Part shown: piece by piece, positions 1 to 7,740 of the stretch
How the letters are laid out: each line of letters opens with the position of its first letter
Position numbering within the stretch: the first letter of the stretch is position 1
NCBI GenBank assembly: GCA_937887565.1
Contig: CALABS010000013.1
Location: forward strand, 1-64,000
From: an uncultured Rhodospirillaceae bacterium
Lineage (GTDB): Bacteria > Pseudomonadota > Alphaproteobacteria > Rhodospirillales > Magnetospirillaceae
DNA: 64,000 nucleotides
Direction: 5' to 3'
Notes under the pieces: model-generated
What the model was told of the DNA's origin: nothing
Database searches by the model: none
What the model saw: the letters and a program-made list of their open reading frames with translations, nothing else
Translations under genes and position numbers: made by a program

Positions 1-130
1 GGCCGCCGCCTCAATGGCGGCTGAATATATGATCGCCCTCGCCGGGCGGGGCCTCCGGCCCCTTGGCCGCCGCCTCAATGGCGGCTGAATATATGATCGC
101 CCTCGCCGGGCGGGGCCTCAATGGCGGCTG
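1..130. repeat. 64-bp tandem direct repeat
   Basis: A 54-base unit at 1-54 recurs identically at 65-118, giving a period of 64 bases. The first 15 bases shared with the unit (starting CCTCAATGGCGG) appear a third time at 116-130. The left end may continue outside the window. It lies just beyond the stop codon of the J-domain gene. The core resembles the reverse complement of part of the repeat at 5277 and 6281, so it may belong to the same dispersed family. No coding role is seen. Confidence 0.85.
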
Positions 131-143
131 GATGGCGGTTTCA

Positions 144-887
144 TCACTCCCTCAGCAGCTCCATGGCCTGGTTGAGCTGGCTCATGCGGTGATGGCTGCC
201 GTAGTTGGAGTCGGGATGATGGATGGTGGCCAGCATGCGGAAGCGAGCCCGCACCGCACGCCGGTCGGGCCGGGCGCCGGGCGGGAAGCCCAGCACGTGC
301 AACGCCTCCTCGCGACTGTTGACGCCCTGGGCCAAAGGCTCGAAGGACAGCACGTTGACGATGGCCTTGAGGCGCTCGAGTTCCTCGTTGACCGCCTGCA
401 GGGCGCGGCCGCGCTCGGTCTCGTGTTCGGGCGGCGGGGGGGGCGGGGGTGGAGGCGGTTCCGGCGGCGGCGCGCTGGGATCGTCCAGGCGCACCCTGAC
501 CGATCCGGAGTCCATGGCCAGCGCCATGCCGAGGGCACGGCGGATGAAATCCACCCCGTATCCGGGTGCCATCCGCACCTGCAGCCGCGGCTTGCGCCGC
601 CACGGCCGACCCTGGGCCGGCCCCGACTTGAGGACCACGGCCTCGCGGTCGGCGGGAGCGGGATCGCCGGGATCGGGAAAGGCGGCGATCGCCTCGGCCG
701 GCACCACCAGCAGCACCGACCGCGCCATGTCGGCCACGTTGACCCGACGACGCCCGGCAAGCGCCTCCACCGCGTCACGGAACGCGGAACTGCAAGGGAT
801 GGTATAGGAATGCTTGAAACTAACCCCAGATTTTGGGGCCATCCGCCGTCCGATCGCGTCGGCGAACTCCTCGCTGATGCCGTCCAT
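144..887 (-). CDS. C-terminal J-domain (DnaJ-like) protein
   Basis: A 247-residue protein whose last 50 or so residues form a J domain: a helix ending in RARFRMLATIH, the HPD tripeptide that activates Hsp70 ATPase, then a final helix (MSQLNQAMELL). It is therefore likely a co-chaperone recruiting DnaK to a specific client. The N-terminal part (about 1-130) has no family I recognise. It is followed by a run of prolines at about residue 140-152 that probably acts as a spacer. I chose the ATG at 887 (MDGISEEF); an upstream extension to 962 is rich in basic residues and looks like untranslated leader. It runs on the same strand as the downstream phosphodiesterase-type neighbour but with a separate leader. 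Client unknown. Confidence 0.75.
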   Translation of the reverse strand: MDGISEEFADAIGRRMAPKSGVSFKHSYTIPCSSAFRDAVEALAGRRRVNVADMARSVLLVVPAEAIAAFPDPGDPAPADREAVVLKSGPAQGRPWRRKPRLQVRMAPGYGVDFIRRALGMALAMDSGSVRVRLDDPSAPPPEPPPPPPPPPPEHETERGRALQAVNEELERLKAIVNVLSFEPLAQGVNSREEALHVLGFPPGARPDRRAVRARFRMLATIHHPDSNYGSHHRMSQLNQAMELLRE

Positions 888-1030
888 GCGTTGCCGAGGG
901 TTCTCCCCCGCCCTTCCCTTTGCAGTCGCGAAACGAATAGGGAGCCCACGGGATGGCGTCAACTACCGATGTGGGCCGTTCATCCGGAGTGTGAGCGGAC
1001 AGGATTAAGGCTTTGTGAATCCGGCAGCGG

Positions 1031-3577
1031 TCAGGCGCCGCCGCTGGCGGCCCGGCGACGATTCGGCGTCAGGCCGAGGCGGCGGCCCTCGGCCAGCAGC
1101 CGCCCCATCTCGTCGGCCGGCAGCGGCCTGGAGAACAGGTAGCCCTGCATCTGGTCGCAGCCGATGGCCCGCAGGAAGTCGAGATGCTCGTGGTGCTCGA
1201 CGCCCTCGGCCACCACCTTCAGCTTGAGGGCCTTGGCCATGGCGACGATGGCGTCGACGATGGCGGCGTCGTTGGGATCGGTGATGACGTCCATCACGAA
1301 GGAGCGGTCGATCTTCAGCTTGCGGATGGGAAAGCGCTTGAGCACCGACAGCGACGAATAGCCGGTGCCGAAATCATCGATGGCGCAGGCGATGCCCATC
1401 TCGGCGAGCGACTGCACCACCGCGATGGCGTTGTCGGCGTCGCGCATCGCCGAGCTTTCGGTCAGCTCGACCTCCAGGTAGCGAGGGTCGAGGCCGGTGT
1501 CGGACAGCGTCTTCTCAAGGGCCGACATCAGGCGGCGGGCATACTGGAACTGGCGGCCCGAGACGTTGACCGCCACCGGCACCGCCGGCAGCCCCTGCTC
1601 CTGCCACGCCTTGTTCTGGCGGGCGCACTGCTCGAGCATTGATTCGCAGATGCCGTCGATCAGGCCGGATTCTTCCGCCACCGGAATGAAGTCGCCCGGG
1701 GACACCATTCCCAGTTCGGCGCTCTGCCAGCGCACCAGCGCCTCCATGCCGACGACCCGGCCGTCGTCGAGGAGGTCGACCTGCGGCTGGAAATAGGGAA
1801 TGAATTCGCCGTGCTCGAGGGCGCGGCGAAGCCGATTCTGCAACGACATCGTCTTGGCGGCGCCGGAGCTGATCTCCTTCGAGAACACCTGCATCGACCC
1901 CGGCCCCAGCCCCTTGGCGCGCTGCAGCGCCGCCTCGGCGTTCTTGATCAACGTCTCGGCGTCCTCGCCGTCGCGCGGAAAGACCGCCAGGCCGCCCGAG
2001 GCTGAGATCTCGAACTCCTCGCCCCCCACCTCGACGGTGGTCTGGGCCAGATGGTGCAGGCGTTCGGCGGCATCGATCAGGTCGCGGCGGCCGGCGTGGC
2101 CGACGACCAGGAGCAGGAAGCGGTCGCCGCTGGCCCGCGCCATCACGTCGCCGCTGCCCAGCGCGGCCTGGAGGATGTCGGATGCCGCCATCAGGACCTG
2201 ATCGCCGACGGAATGGCCCATGGTGGCGTTGATGATGCCGAAACGGTCGATGCCCAGGCTCAGCACCCCGACCAGGGTATGGCGCTGGACCGCCTGCTCG
2301 CGTGCCTGGACGAACCGCTCCAGGAAGGCGGCCCGGTTGGGCAGCCGGGTCAGGGGATCGTAATAGGCCAGGAACGACAGCCGCTGCTCGGCCAGCTTGC
2401 GGTCGGTGACGTCGAGCATGACGCCGTCCCATACGATGTCGCCGTTCTCGCGGCGGGTCGGGCGGGACTGGCCGCGCAGCCAGCGCCTGCGGCCATCGGA
2501 GCCGGTGACCGCCATTTCCTCCTCGAACGGCTCCAGGGCGCTGGCCGACCGGCCGAGCGCCGCCAGGAACCGCTGACGTTCGTCGGTGGACAGTACCGCC
2601 AGGAACCGCTGCGGGTCCTCCATCAGGTCCTCGGGCTCCAGATCCAGGAACAGGCGGCTGCCTTCGCTGACATAGGAATATTCCACGCGGCCATCGGCCC
2701 GCAGCACGCGCTGGAAGACGATGCCCGGCAGATTGGCGGCGATGGCGCCCAGGCGCTGCTCGGATTCGCGCAGGGCCGTCTCGGTGCGCTTGCGTTCGGT
2801 GATGTCGCGGCCGATGCCCACATAGACCCGCCGCCCCTCCAGCCGCACCTCGCTGGTGGACAATTCCAGCACGAAGGTGCTGCCGTCCTTGCGCTGGCCG
2901 GTCAGCTCGCGCGGGCCGCGGCCGACGATGCCGGCACCGCCCTCCAGCCCGTCCCCCGTCAGCAGGTCGGGACGGCGCTCGCTCTCGGCCAGCAGCACGG
3001 CGAGGGGGCGGCCGACCAACTCGGCCGCCTCCCAGCCGAACAGGCGTTCGGCGGCGCCGTTGACGGTGTCGATGGCGCCGCCCTCGTCGAGCACCAGGAT
3101 CGAATCGGCGGCGTGCTCCATCAGCATTTCCAGGCGCAGCTCGGCGCGGCGTCCCTCGGTGACGTCCACCAGCACGCCGTCCCAGACCACGGTGCCGTCG
3201 GCCAGCCGGCGCGGGATCGACCCGCCCCTCAGCCACCGCACCTCGCCGCTGCGGGTGATGGCGCGGAACTCCTCGGCGCAGGACGAAAGGTCCGTCGCCG
3301 ACCGCCGGACGGCATCGAGGTGACCATCGCGGTCGGCCCAATGGGTGACGTGCAGGCATCCCCTGGTGTTGACCGCCATCGCGCCGGGCTCGAAACCCAG
3401 GATTCGGGACACCGAATCGGTGAAGAAGGGGTAGCTGATGGCGCCGTCGGGCGCCATGCGGCGCTGGAACCCGAATCCCGGCAGGCTGGCCGCGAACCCC
3501 TCCAGGCGAACGGCGGCCTCCGCGGGGTCGGCCGCAGCCTGGGGCGCGCTGAGGGGGGCTCCGCGGTCCTCTGTCAC
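1031..3577 (-). CDS. PAS-PAS-PAS-GGDEF-EAL cyclic-di-GMP phosphodiesterase
   Basis: An 848-residue cytoplasmic signalling protein. Three PAS-type sensor modules lie at about 20-140, 145-265 and 270-400; the first and third each end in a VWDGVxxDVT segment typical of PAS/PAC. A GGDEF domain follows at 401-570, but its signature reads ASGDRF (482-487) instead of GGDEF, so it is unlikely to synthesise c-di-GMP and may bind GTP as a regulator. The EAL domain (575-835) looks active: EALVRW at 612-617, NVSGRQF, ELTES, DDFGTGYSSL at 734-743, KIDRSF and EGVE are all present. Predicted role: degrade c-di-GMP in response to ligand or redox input. No membrane segments. Start is a GTG at 3577, chosen for the GGGAG seven bases upstream. 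It diverges from ffh. Confidence 0.9.
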   Translation of the reverse strand: MTEDRGAPLSAPQAAADPAEAAVRLEGFAASLPGFGFQRRMAPDGAISYPFFTDSVSRILGFEPGAMAVNTRGCLHVTHWADRDGHLDAVRRSATDLSSCAEEFRAITRSGEVRWLRGGSIPRRLADGTVVWDGVLVDVTEGRRAELRLEMLMEHAADSILVLDEGGAIDTVNGAAERLFGWEAAELVGRPLAVLLAESERRPDLLTGDGLEGGAGIVGRGPRELTGQRKDGSTFVLELSTSEVRLEGRRVYVGIGRDITERKRTETALRESEQRLGAIAANLPGIVFQRVLRADGRVEYSYVSEGSRLFLDLEPEDLMEDPQRFLAVLSTDERQRFLAALGRSASALEPFEEEMAVTGSDGRRRWLRGQSRPTRRENGDIVWDGVMLDVTDRKLAEQRLSFLAYYDPLTRLPNRAAFLERFVQAREQAVQRHTLVGVLSLGIDRFGIINATMGHSVGDQVLMAASDILQAALGSGDVMARASGDRFLLLVVGHAGRRDLIDAAERLHHLAQTTVEVGGEEFEISASGGLAVFPRDGEDAETLIKNAEAALQRAKGLGPGSMQVFSKEISSGAAKTMSLQNRLRRALEHGEFIPYFQPQVDLLDDGRVVGMEALVRWQSAELGMVSPGDFIPVAEESGLIDGICESMLEQCARQNKAWQEQGLPAVPVAVNVSGRQFQYARRLMSALEKTLSDTGLDPRYLEVELTESSAMRDADNAIAVVQSLAEMGIACAIDDFGTGYSSLSVLKRFPIRKLKIDRSFVMDVITDPNDAAIVDAIVAMAKALKLKVVAEGVEHHEHLDFLRAIGCDQMQGYLFSRPLPADEMGRLLAEGRRLGLTPNRRRAASGGA

Positions 3578-3880
3578 CTCGCAACTCCCGCCGGTGATGG
3601 CGGTACTGGTTCCGCCTACGCAAGATGGTAGCGGGCGTTCCCCCCAGAGGCAACGGCGTAGTCCTTCCGACCCATGCCCAACGCCAGGGCCTCGTCCGGA
3701 AGGCGGTGCGCAGTCCTCGTCGGGCGCGGCAATCGGGGGCCGAAAGCCTTGACTCCGGAGGCCGAACAGGCCTACAAACCTGGTCTCTCCGTGGTCCGCC
3801 ATGGAAAACCGCCACCACGGTGGCCCGCCAGTCCGCGAAGATACGCGCACTGGCGTGTTCGCGTTTGGATAGGGTCCTTG
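3578..3880. other. Divergent intergenic region, EAL gene / ffh
   Basis: About 300 bases between two divergent genes. I see no protein-coding signal that fits either neighbour. It carries the ribosome-binding site and leader of the GTG-initiated signalling gene on one strand and a plausible ffh promoter on the other. No riboswitch-like or terminator structure was recognised. Confidence 0.6.
3749..3777 (+). promoter_or_regulatory. Candidate sigma-70 promoter for the ffh operon
   Basis: TTGACT at 3749-3754 and CTACAA at 3772-3777 are separated by 17 bases, a good fit to the housekeeping consensus, about 100 bases before the ffh start. Transcription from here would feed ffh-rpsP-rimM-trmD-rplS. 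Assignment is by eye only. Confidence 0.4.
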
Positions 3881-5257
3881 ATGTTCGAGAGTCTGAGCCA
3901 ACGGCTGACCACGGTCTTCGACAAGCTCACCGGCCGCGGTGCGCTGTCGGAAGCCGATGTCACGGAGGCGCTGCGCGAGGTCCGCGTCGCGCTGCTCGAG
4001 GCCGATGTCGCGCTGCCGGTGGTCAAGGACTTCGTCGCCCGCGTCAAGGACCGCGCCGTCGGCCAGGAGGTGGTGAAATCCGTCACCCCCGGGCAGATGG
4101 TGGTCAAGATCGTCCATGACGAGCTGATCACCACCCTGGGCAAGGACGGCGCCGAGCTCAACCTCAACGCCGTGCCGCCCGCCGTCATCCTGATGGTCGG
4201 CCTGCAGGGGTCGGGCAAGACCACCACCTCGGGCAAGCTGGCCGTGCGCCTCCGGAAGGAGCGCAAGAAGGTGCTGCTCGCCAGCCTCGACGTCTACCGC
4301 CCCGCCGCCCAGCAGCAGCTGGAGATCCTGGCCCGCCAGGCCGAGGTCGGCAGCCTGCCCATCATCATGGGCGAGATGCCGGTGGCGATCACCCGCCGCG
4401 CCCTCGATAGCGGCCGCAAGGAAGGCTACGACGTCGTCATCCTGGACACCGCCGGCCGCCTGCATATCGACCAGGACCTGATGGCCGAGGTCGCCCAGGT
4501 GCGCGACGTCGCCAAGCCGGTCGAGACCCTGCTGGTGGTCGACGCCATGACCGGCCAGGACGCCGTCACGCTGGCCCGCGAATTCAACGAGAAGGTGGGC
4601 GTCACCGGCACCGTGCTGACCCGCGTCGATGGCGACGCCCGTGGCGGCGCCGCCCTGTCCATGCGCGCCGTCACCGGCCGCCCCATCAAGTTCCTGGGCC
4701 TGGGCGAGAAACTGGACGCGCTGGAGCCCTTCCACCCCGACCGCCTGGCCGGCCGCATCCTCGGCATGGGCGACGTCGTCTCCCTGGTCGAGAAGGCCAT
4801 GGAGACGGTCGACCAGGAAGAGGCCGAGAAGCTCGCCAAGCGCATGGAGAAGGGCAAGTTCGACCTGAACGACATGCTCTCACAGTTCAAGCAGGTCGAG
4901 AAGATGGGCGACCTCAAGGGCATCCTCGGCATGCTGCCCGGCATCGGCCGGATGGCCGACCAGCTCAAGGACGCCAAGATCGACAACAAGGTGCTGGCCC
5001 GCCAGAAGGCGATCATCCAGTCGATGACACCGGCCGAGCGCCGCAATCCCGACCTCATCAAGGCCTCGCGCAAGCGGCGCATCGCCGCCGGCTCGGGGCT
5101 GTCGGTGCAGGATGTGAACAAGCTCCTCAAGCAGTACCAGCAGATGGCCGACATGATGAAGAAGGTCGGCAAGATGGGGCAGAAGGGGCTGATGCGCCAC
5201 GGACTGGGCGGCCTGATGCCTCCCGGCTTCGGTGGCGGCAAGAGGTTCGGCCGTTAG
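3881..5257 (+). CDS. ffh: Signal recognition particle protein Ffh
   Basis: A 458-residue GTPase that binds signal sequences of nascent inner-membrane proteins together with 4.5S RNA and docks them on FtsY. It has an N-terminal four-helix N domain (1-90) and a G domain with P-loop GLQGSGKTTTSGKLA near residue 107. DTAGR and TRVDGDARGGAALS motifs follow. A methionine-rich M domain (about 300-458) contains the GMLPGIGRM helix and the SGLSVQDVNKLLKQ segment. Length is normal for the family. Start ATG at 3881; upstream in-frame sequence is GC-poor leader. It heads the ribosome-related operon leading to rpsP. Confidence 0.97.
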   Translation: MFESLSQRLTTVFDKLTGRGALSEADVTEALREVRVALLEADVALPVVKDFVARVKDRAVGQEVVKSVTPGQMVVKIVHDELITTLGKDGAELNLNAVPPAVILMVGLQGSGKTTTSGKLAVRLRKERKKVLLASLDVYRPAAQQQLEILARQAEVGSLPIIMGEMPVAITRRALDSGRKEGYDVVILDTAGRLHIDQDLMAEVAQVRDVAKPVETLLVVDAMTGQDAVTLAREFNEKVGVTGTVLTRVDGDARGGAALSMRAVTGRPIKFLGLGEKLDALEPFHPDRLAGRILGMGDVVSLVEKAMETVDQEEAEKLAKRMEKGKFDLNDMLSQFKQVEKMGDLKGILGMLPGIGRMADQLKDAKIDNKVLARQKAIIQSMTPAERRNPDLIKASRKRRIAAGSGLSVQDVNKLLKQYQQMADMMKKVGKMGQKGLMRHGLGGLMPPGFGGGKRFGR

Positions 5258-5276
5258 GCCGAGGGTTTTTGAAGTC

Positions 5277-5371
5277 GGAGCGAGCGAAGCGAGGGACTGG
5301 CCCATCGAGGGCCCGCGAAGCGTAAGCGGAGCGCAAGCCAAGCGAGCGGATGCAAGCGCCGGCGTCTGAGG
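5277..5371. repeat. 95-bp dispersed repeat, copy A (rpsP leader)
   Basis: The segment between ffh and rpsP is made of short GCGAGCGAAGCGAG-type motifs and matches, over its full 95 bases, the segment at 6281-6375 that forms the 3' end of rimM. Both begin GGAGCGAGCG and end with CGGCGYCTGAGG. Here it is non-coding and lies in the 5' leader of rpsP, ending 26 bases before its start codon. It could affect mRNA folding or decay. Confidence 0.8.
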
Positions 5372-5396
5372 ACACTATTTAACTGAGGGAACACTA

Positions 5397-5768
5397 ATGG
5401 CTCTTAAGATTCGTCTCGCCCGTTCCGGCGCCAAGAAGCGTCCGTTCTACCGCATCGTGGTGGCCGACGCCCGTTCGCCCCGCGACGGCCGCTTCATCGA
5501 GAAGATCGGCACCTACAACCCGATGCTGCCGTCGGACCACGCCGACCGCATCGTCTTCAACGCCGAGCGCGTCAAGTACTGGCTGGGCAACGGCGCCCAG
5601 GCCACCGACCGCGTCGCCAAGTTCTTCGCCAATGCCGGCCTGATGGGCGAGCGTCCGCGCGCCGAGCAGACCAAGAAGCCGCAGCCCAAGGCCAAGGCCC
5701 AGCAGCGCGCCAAGGAGGAGGCCGAGCGCGCCGCCGCCGCCGCCGAGGGTGGCGAGGCCGCCGAGTAA
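5397..5768 (+). CDS. rpsP: 30S ribosomal protein S16
   Basis: A 123-residue protein. Residues 1-80 are the conserved S16 fold (MALKIRLARSGAKKRPFYRI, followed by the IEKIGTYNP and ERVKYWLGNGAQ segments). The remaining 40 or so residues are a low-complexity Ala/Lys/Glu tail, longer than the enterobacterial protein, as seen in several alphaproteobacteria. S16 binds 16S rRNA early in 30S assembly. It is followed six bases later by rimM, whose product matures the same subunit. GAGGGAACACTA precedes the ATG, giving a good ribosome-binding site. Confidence 0.97.
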   Translation: MALKIRLARSGAKKRPFYRIVVADARSPRDGRFIEKIGTYNPMLPSDHADRIVFNAERVKYWLGNGAQATDRVAKFFANAGLMGERPRAEQTKKPQPKAKAQQRAKEEAERAAAAAEGGEAAE

Positions 5769-5774
5769 CATCCC

Positions 5775-6410
5775 ATGGGCTCGCGCGTGTGCATCGGCGC
5801 CATCGCTGGCGCGCACGGGGTCCGGGGCGCGGTCCGCGTCAAGAGCTTCACCGGCGACCCCCGCGACGTGGGGGCCTATGGCCCGGTGGAGGACGAGGGC
5901 GGACAGCGCCGCTTCCGGCTGAAGGTGACCGGCGAGGCCAAGGGCCTGGTGGTCGCCACGCTGGACGGGGTGAGCGACCGCGACGCCGCCGAGGCGCTGA
6001 AAGGGACACGGCTCTACGTGTCCCGCGACAGGCTGCCAAGGACCGATGAGGACGAGTTCCTCTATTCGGACCTCGAAGGCCTGGAGGCGCGATCGGAGGC
6101 GGGCGAGCCATTGGGACGGGTCCGCGGCGTGGCCGATTTCGGCGCCGGCGAGGTGCTGGACATCGGTCTGGTGGACGGGGGAAGCCTAGTGGTCCCCTTC
6201 ACCAAGGCGGCGGTCCCGGTGGTGGATGTAGCCGGGGGATGGCTGGCGGTGGTGCCGCCGGTCTACGCCCCGGATGAGCTGGAGCGAGCGGAGGCGAGCG
6301 ACTGGGCCGTTGAGGCCCCGCGAAGCGAAACGAGGCGCGAGCCAAGCGAGCGGAGGCGAGCGCCGGCGCCTGAGGCAGAGACGAGGAAGGAAGAGCAGGG
6401 TGGGGAATGA
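5775..6410 (+). CDS. rimM: Ribosome maturation factor RimM
   Basis: A 211-residue 30S assembly factor. The N-terminal RimM barrel starts at VCIGAIAGAHGVRGAVRVKSF, where the GAHGVRG motif is diagnostic. The PRC-barrel-like half contains DEFLYSDLEGLEA and the segment ending LAVVPP. It binds S19 and assists 3'-domain maturation. A normal RimM would end near residue 170. Residues from about 169 to 200 here are encoded by the 95-bp dispersed repeat, giving a charged, disordered tail (rich in E, R, A). The stop overlaps the GTG start of trmD by 11 bases, so the two are probably translationally coupled. Confidence 0.95.
   Translation: MGSRVCIGAIAGAHGVRGAVRVKSFTGDPRDVGAYGPVEDEGGQRRFRLKVTGEAKGLVVATLDGVSDRDAAEALKGTRLYVSRDRLPRTDEDEFLYSDLEGLEARSEAGEPLGRVRGVADFGAGEVLDIGLVDGGSLVVPFTKAAVPVVDVAGGWLAVVPPVYAPDELERAEASDWAVEAPRSETRREPSERRRAPAPEAETRKEEQGGE
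6281..6375. repeat. 95-bp dispersed repeat, copy B (rimM 3' end)
   Basis: Matches the rpsP-leader copy at 5277-5371 at most positions and has the same length. Here it is read in frame as the last part of rimM, so the repeat has become protein-coding. The trmD ribosome-binding site (AGGAAGGAAGAG) lies just beyond it. Confidence 0.8.
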
Positions 6411-7119
6411 GAAGTCTCCGTGGCACGCCACGGTGCTGACCATCTTCCCCGAGATGTTCCCGGGACCGCTGGGCCATTCCTTGGCCGGGCGGGCCCTCGC
6501 CAGGGGCGACTGGCGGCTGGACGCGGTGAACATTCGCGACTTCGCGATGGACAGGCACCGCTCGGTCGACGACGAGCCCTTCGGCGGCGGCGCCGGCATG
6601 GTGATGCGTCCGGACGTGCTGGACGCGGCCATTCGCGGAGGCCGGGGGGCGGGACCCCTGATCTACATGACCCCGCGCGGGCGGCTGATGGATCAGCCCC
6701 TGGCGCGGGAGCTGGCGGCGGGCCCGGGATGCACCATCCTGTGCGGCCGCTTCGAAGGGGTGGACCAGCGGGTGCTGGAGGCCCACGAAGCGGTCGAGGT
6801 GTCCCTGGGCGACTTCGTGCTGTCGGGAGGCGAGCTCCCGGCGCTGGTGCTCCTGGATGCCGTGGTCCGGCTCCTGCCCGGCGTGATCGGCAAGGAAGAG
6901 TCGCTGGCCGAGGAAAGTTTCGAGTGGGGACTCCTGGAGTATCCCCACTATACCCGCCCCGCCGACTGGCAGGGCCGGGTGGTGCCGGAAGTCCTGCTTT
7001 CCGGGCACCACGAGAAGATACGCGCCTGGCGGCGACGCCAGGCCGAGGAGATAACCCGGCAACGTCGTCCGGACCTGTGGGACCGGTACGTCGCGGCCAA
7101 ATTGGACAGTGAGGATTAG
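6400..7119 (+). CDS. trmD: tRNA (guanine37-N1)-methyltransferase TrmD
   Basis: A 239-residue SPOUT-fold enzyme that methylates G37 of tRNAs reading CNN codons, preventing +1 frameshifting. Visible family features are VLTIFPEMFPG at the N-terminus, DEPFGGGAGMVM, LCGRFEGVDQRV, the trefoil-knot loop VSLGDFVLSGGELPA, and SLAEESFEWGLLEYPHYTRP. The GTG at 6400 is chosen because AGGAAGGAAGAG lies directly upstream and the product then has the family length. A longer reading from 6274 would overlap rimM by 137 bases and add only repeat-derived residues. rplS follows three bases after its stop. Confidence 0.96.
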   Translation: MGNEKSPWHATVLTIFPEMFPGPLGHSLAGRALARGDWRLDAVNIRDFAMDRHRSVDDEPFGGGAGMVMRPDVLDAAIRGGRGAGPLIYMTPRGRLMDQPLARELAAGPGCTILCGRFEGVDQRVLEAHEAVEVSLGDFVLSGGELPALVLLDAVVRLLPGVIGKEESLAEESFEWGLLEYPHYTRPADWQGRVVPEVLLSGHHEKIRAWRRRQAEEITRQRRPDLWDRYVAAKLDSED

Positions 7120-7122
7120 GTC

Positions 7123-7611
7123 ATGAACATCATTCAGCAGCTCGAGAACGAGCAGATCGCCAAGCTGACCGACGGCAAGGCGATCCCCGAATTCGCCCCC
7201 GGCGACACCGTCAAGGTCAACGTGAAGGTGGTCGAGGGCGGCCGCGAGCGCGTGCAGGCCTATGAGGGCGTGTGCATCGGCCGCAAGAACGACGGCCTCA
7301 ACAGCTCGTTCGTGGTGCGCAAGATTTCCTATGGCGAGGGCGTGGAGCGCATCTTCCCGCTGTATTCGCCCAACATCGCCTCCATCGAGGTGATCCGCCG
7401 CGGCGACGTCCGCCGCGCCAAGCTGTACTATCTGCGCGACCGTCGCGGCAAGTCGGCCCGCATCGCCGAGCAGACCACCGGCTACGCCGCCAAGCTGACC
7501 GCCGGCGAGCGCGAGGCCGCCGCCGCCGAGAAGGCCGCCCGCGACCAGAAGGCCCGCGAGAAGCAGGCCGCCGCCGCCGCGGCCGCCGCCGAGGGCGCCA
7601 CCGAGGAATAA
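7123..7611 (+). CDS. rplS: 50S ribosomal protein L19
   Basis: A 162-residue protein at the 30S-50S interface. The conserved part (residues 1-120) includes FAPGDTVKVNVKVVEGGRER, YEGVCIGRKNDGLNSSFVVR and VERIFPLYSPNIASIEV. A C-terminal Ala/Lys/Glu tail of about 40 residues is added, parallel to the tail of S16 in the same operon. It closes the ffh-rpsP-rimM-trmD-rplS block. leuC follows after 129 bases. Confidence 0.97.
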   Translation: MNIIQQLENEQIAKLTDGKAIPEFAPGDTVKVNVKVVEGGRERVQAYEGVCIGRKNDGLNSSFVVRKISYGEGVERIFPLYSPNIASIEVIRRGDVRRAKLYYLRDRRGKSARIAEQTTGYAAKLTAGEREAAAAEKAARDQKAREKQAAAAAAAAEGATEE

Positions 7612-7640
7612 GCCCCTCGGGCCGTCTCGCTGTCCATCCC

Positions 7641-7664
7641 CCTCCCCGGCCGGCGCCGGGGAGG
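7641..7664. repeat. G/C-rich hairpin between rplS and leuC
   Basis: A perfect 10-bp stem (CCTCCCCGGC paired with GCCGGGGAGG) with a four-base loop. It lacks a T-run on either strand, so a REP-type stem related to the G-rich elements near leuC/leuD and cobN fits better than an intrinsic terminator. It could still act as an mRNA stabiliser for the ribosomal operon. Confidence 0.55.
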
Positions 7665-7740
7665 ACGGGAGGCGCGGGCGAGGATGTTGATGTGTGAGTT
7701 GGACGTCGGCGGAACGCATCCGCCCAGCAAGGAAGAATCG

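Noticed and set aside
1..130. CRISPR-like array
   Set aside because: Only two full units with a ten-base spacer; repeats are too long and spacer too short.
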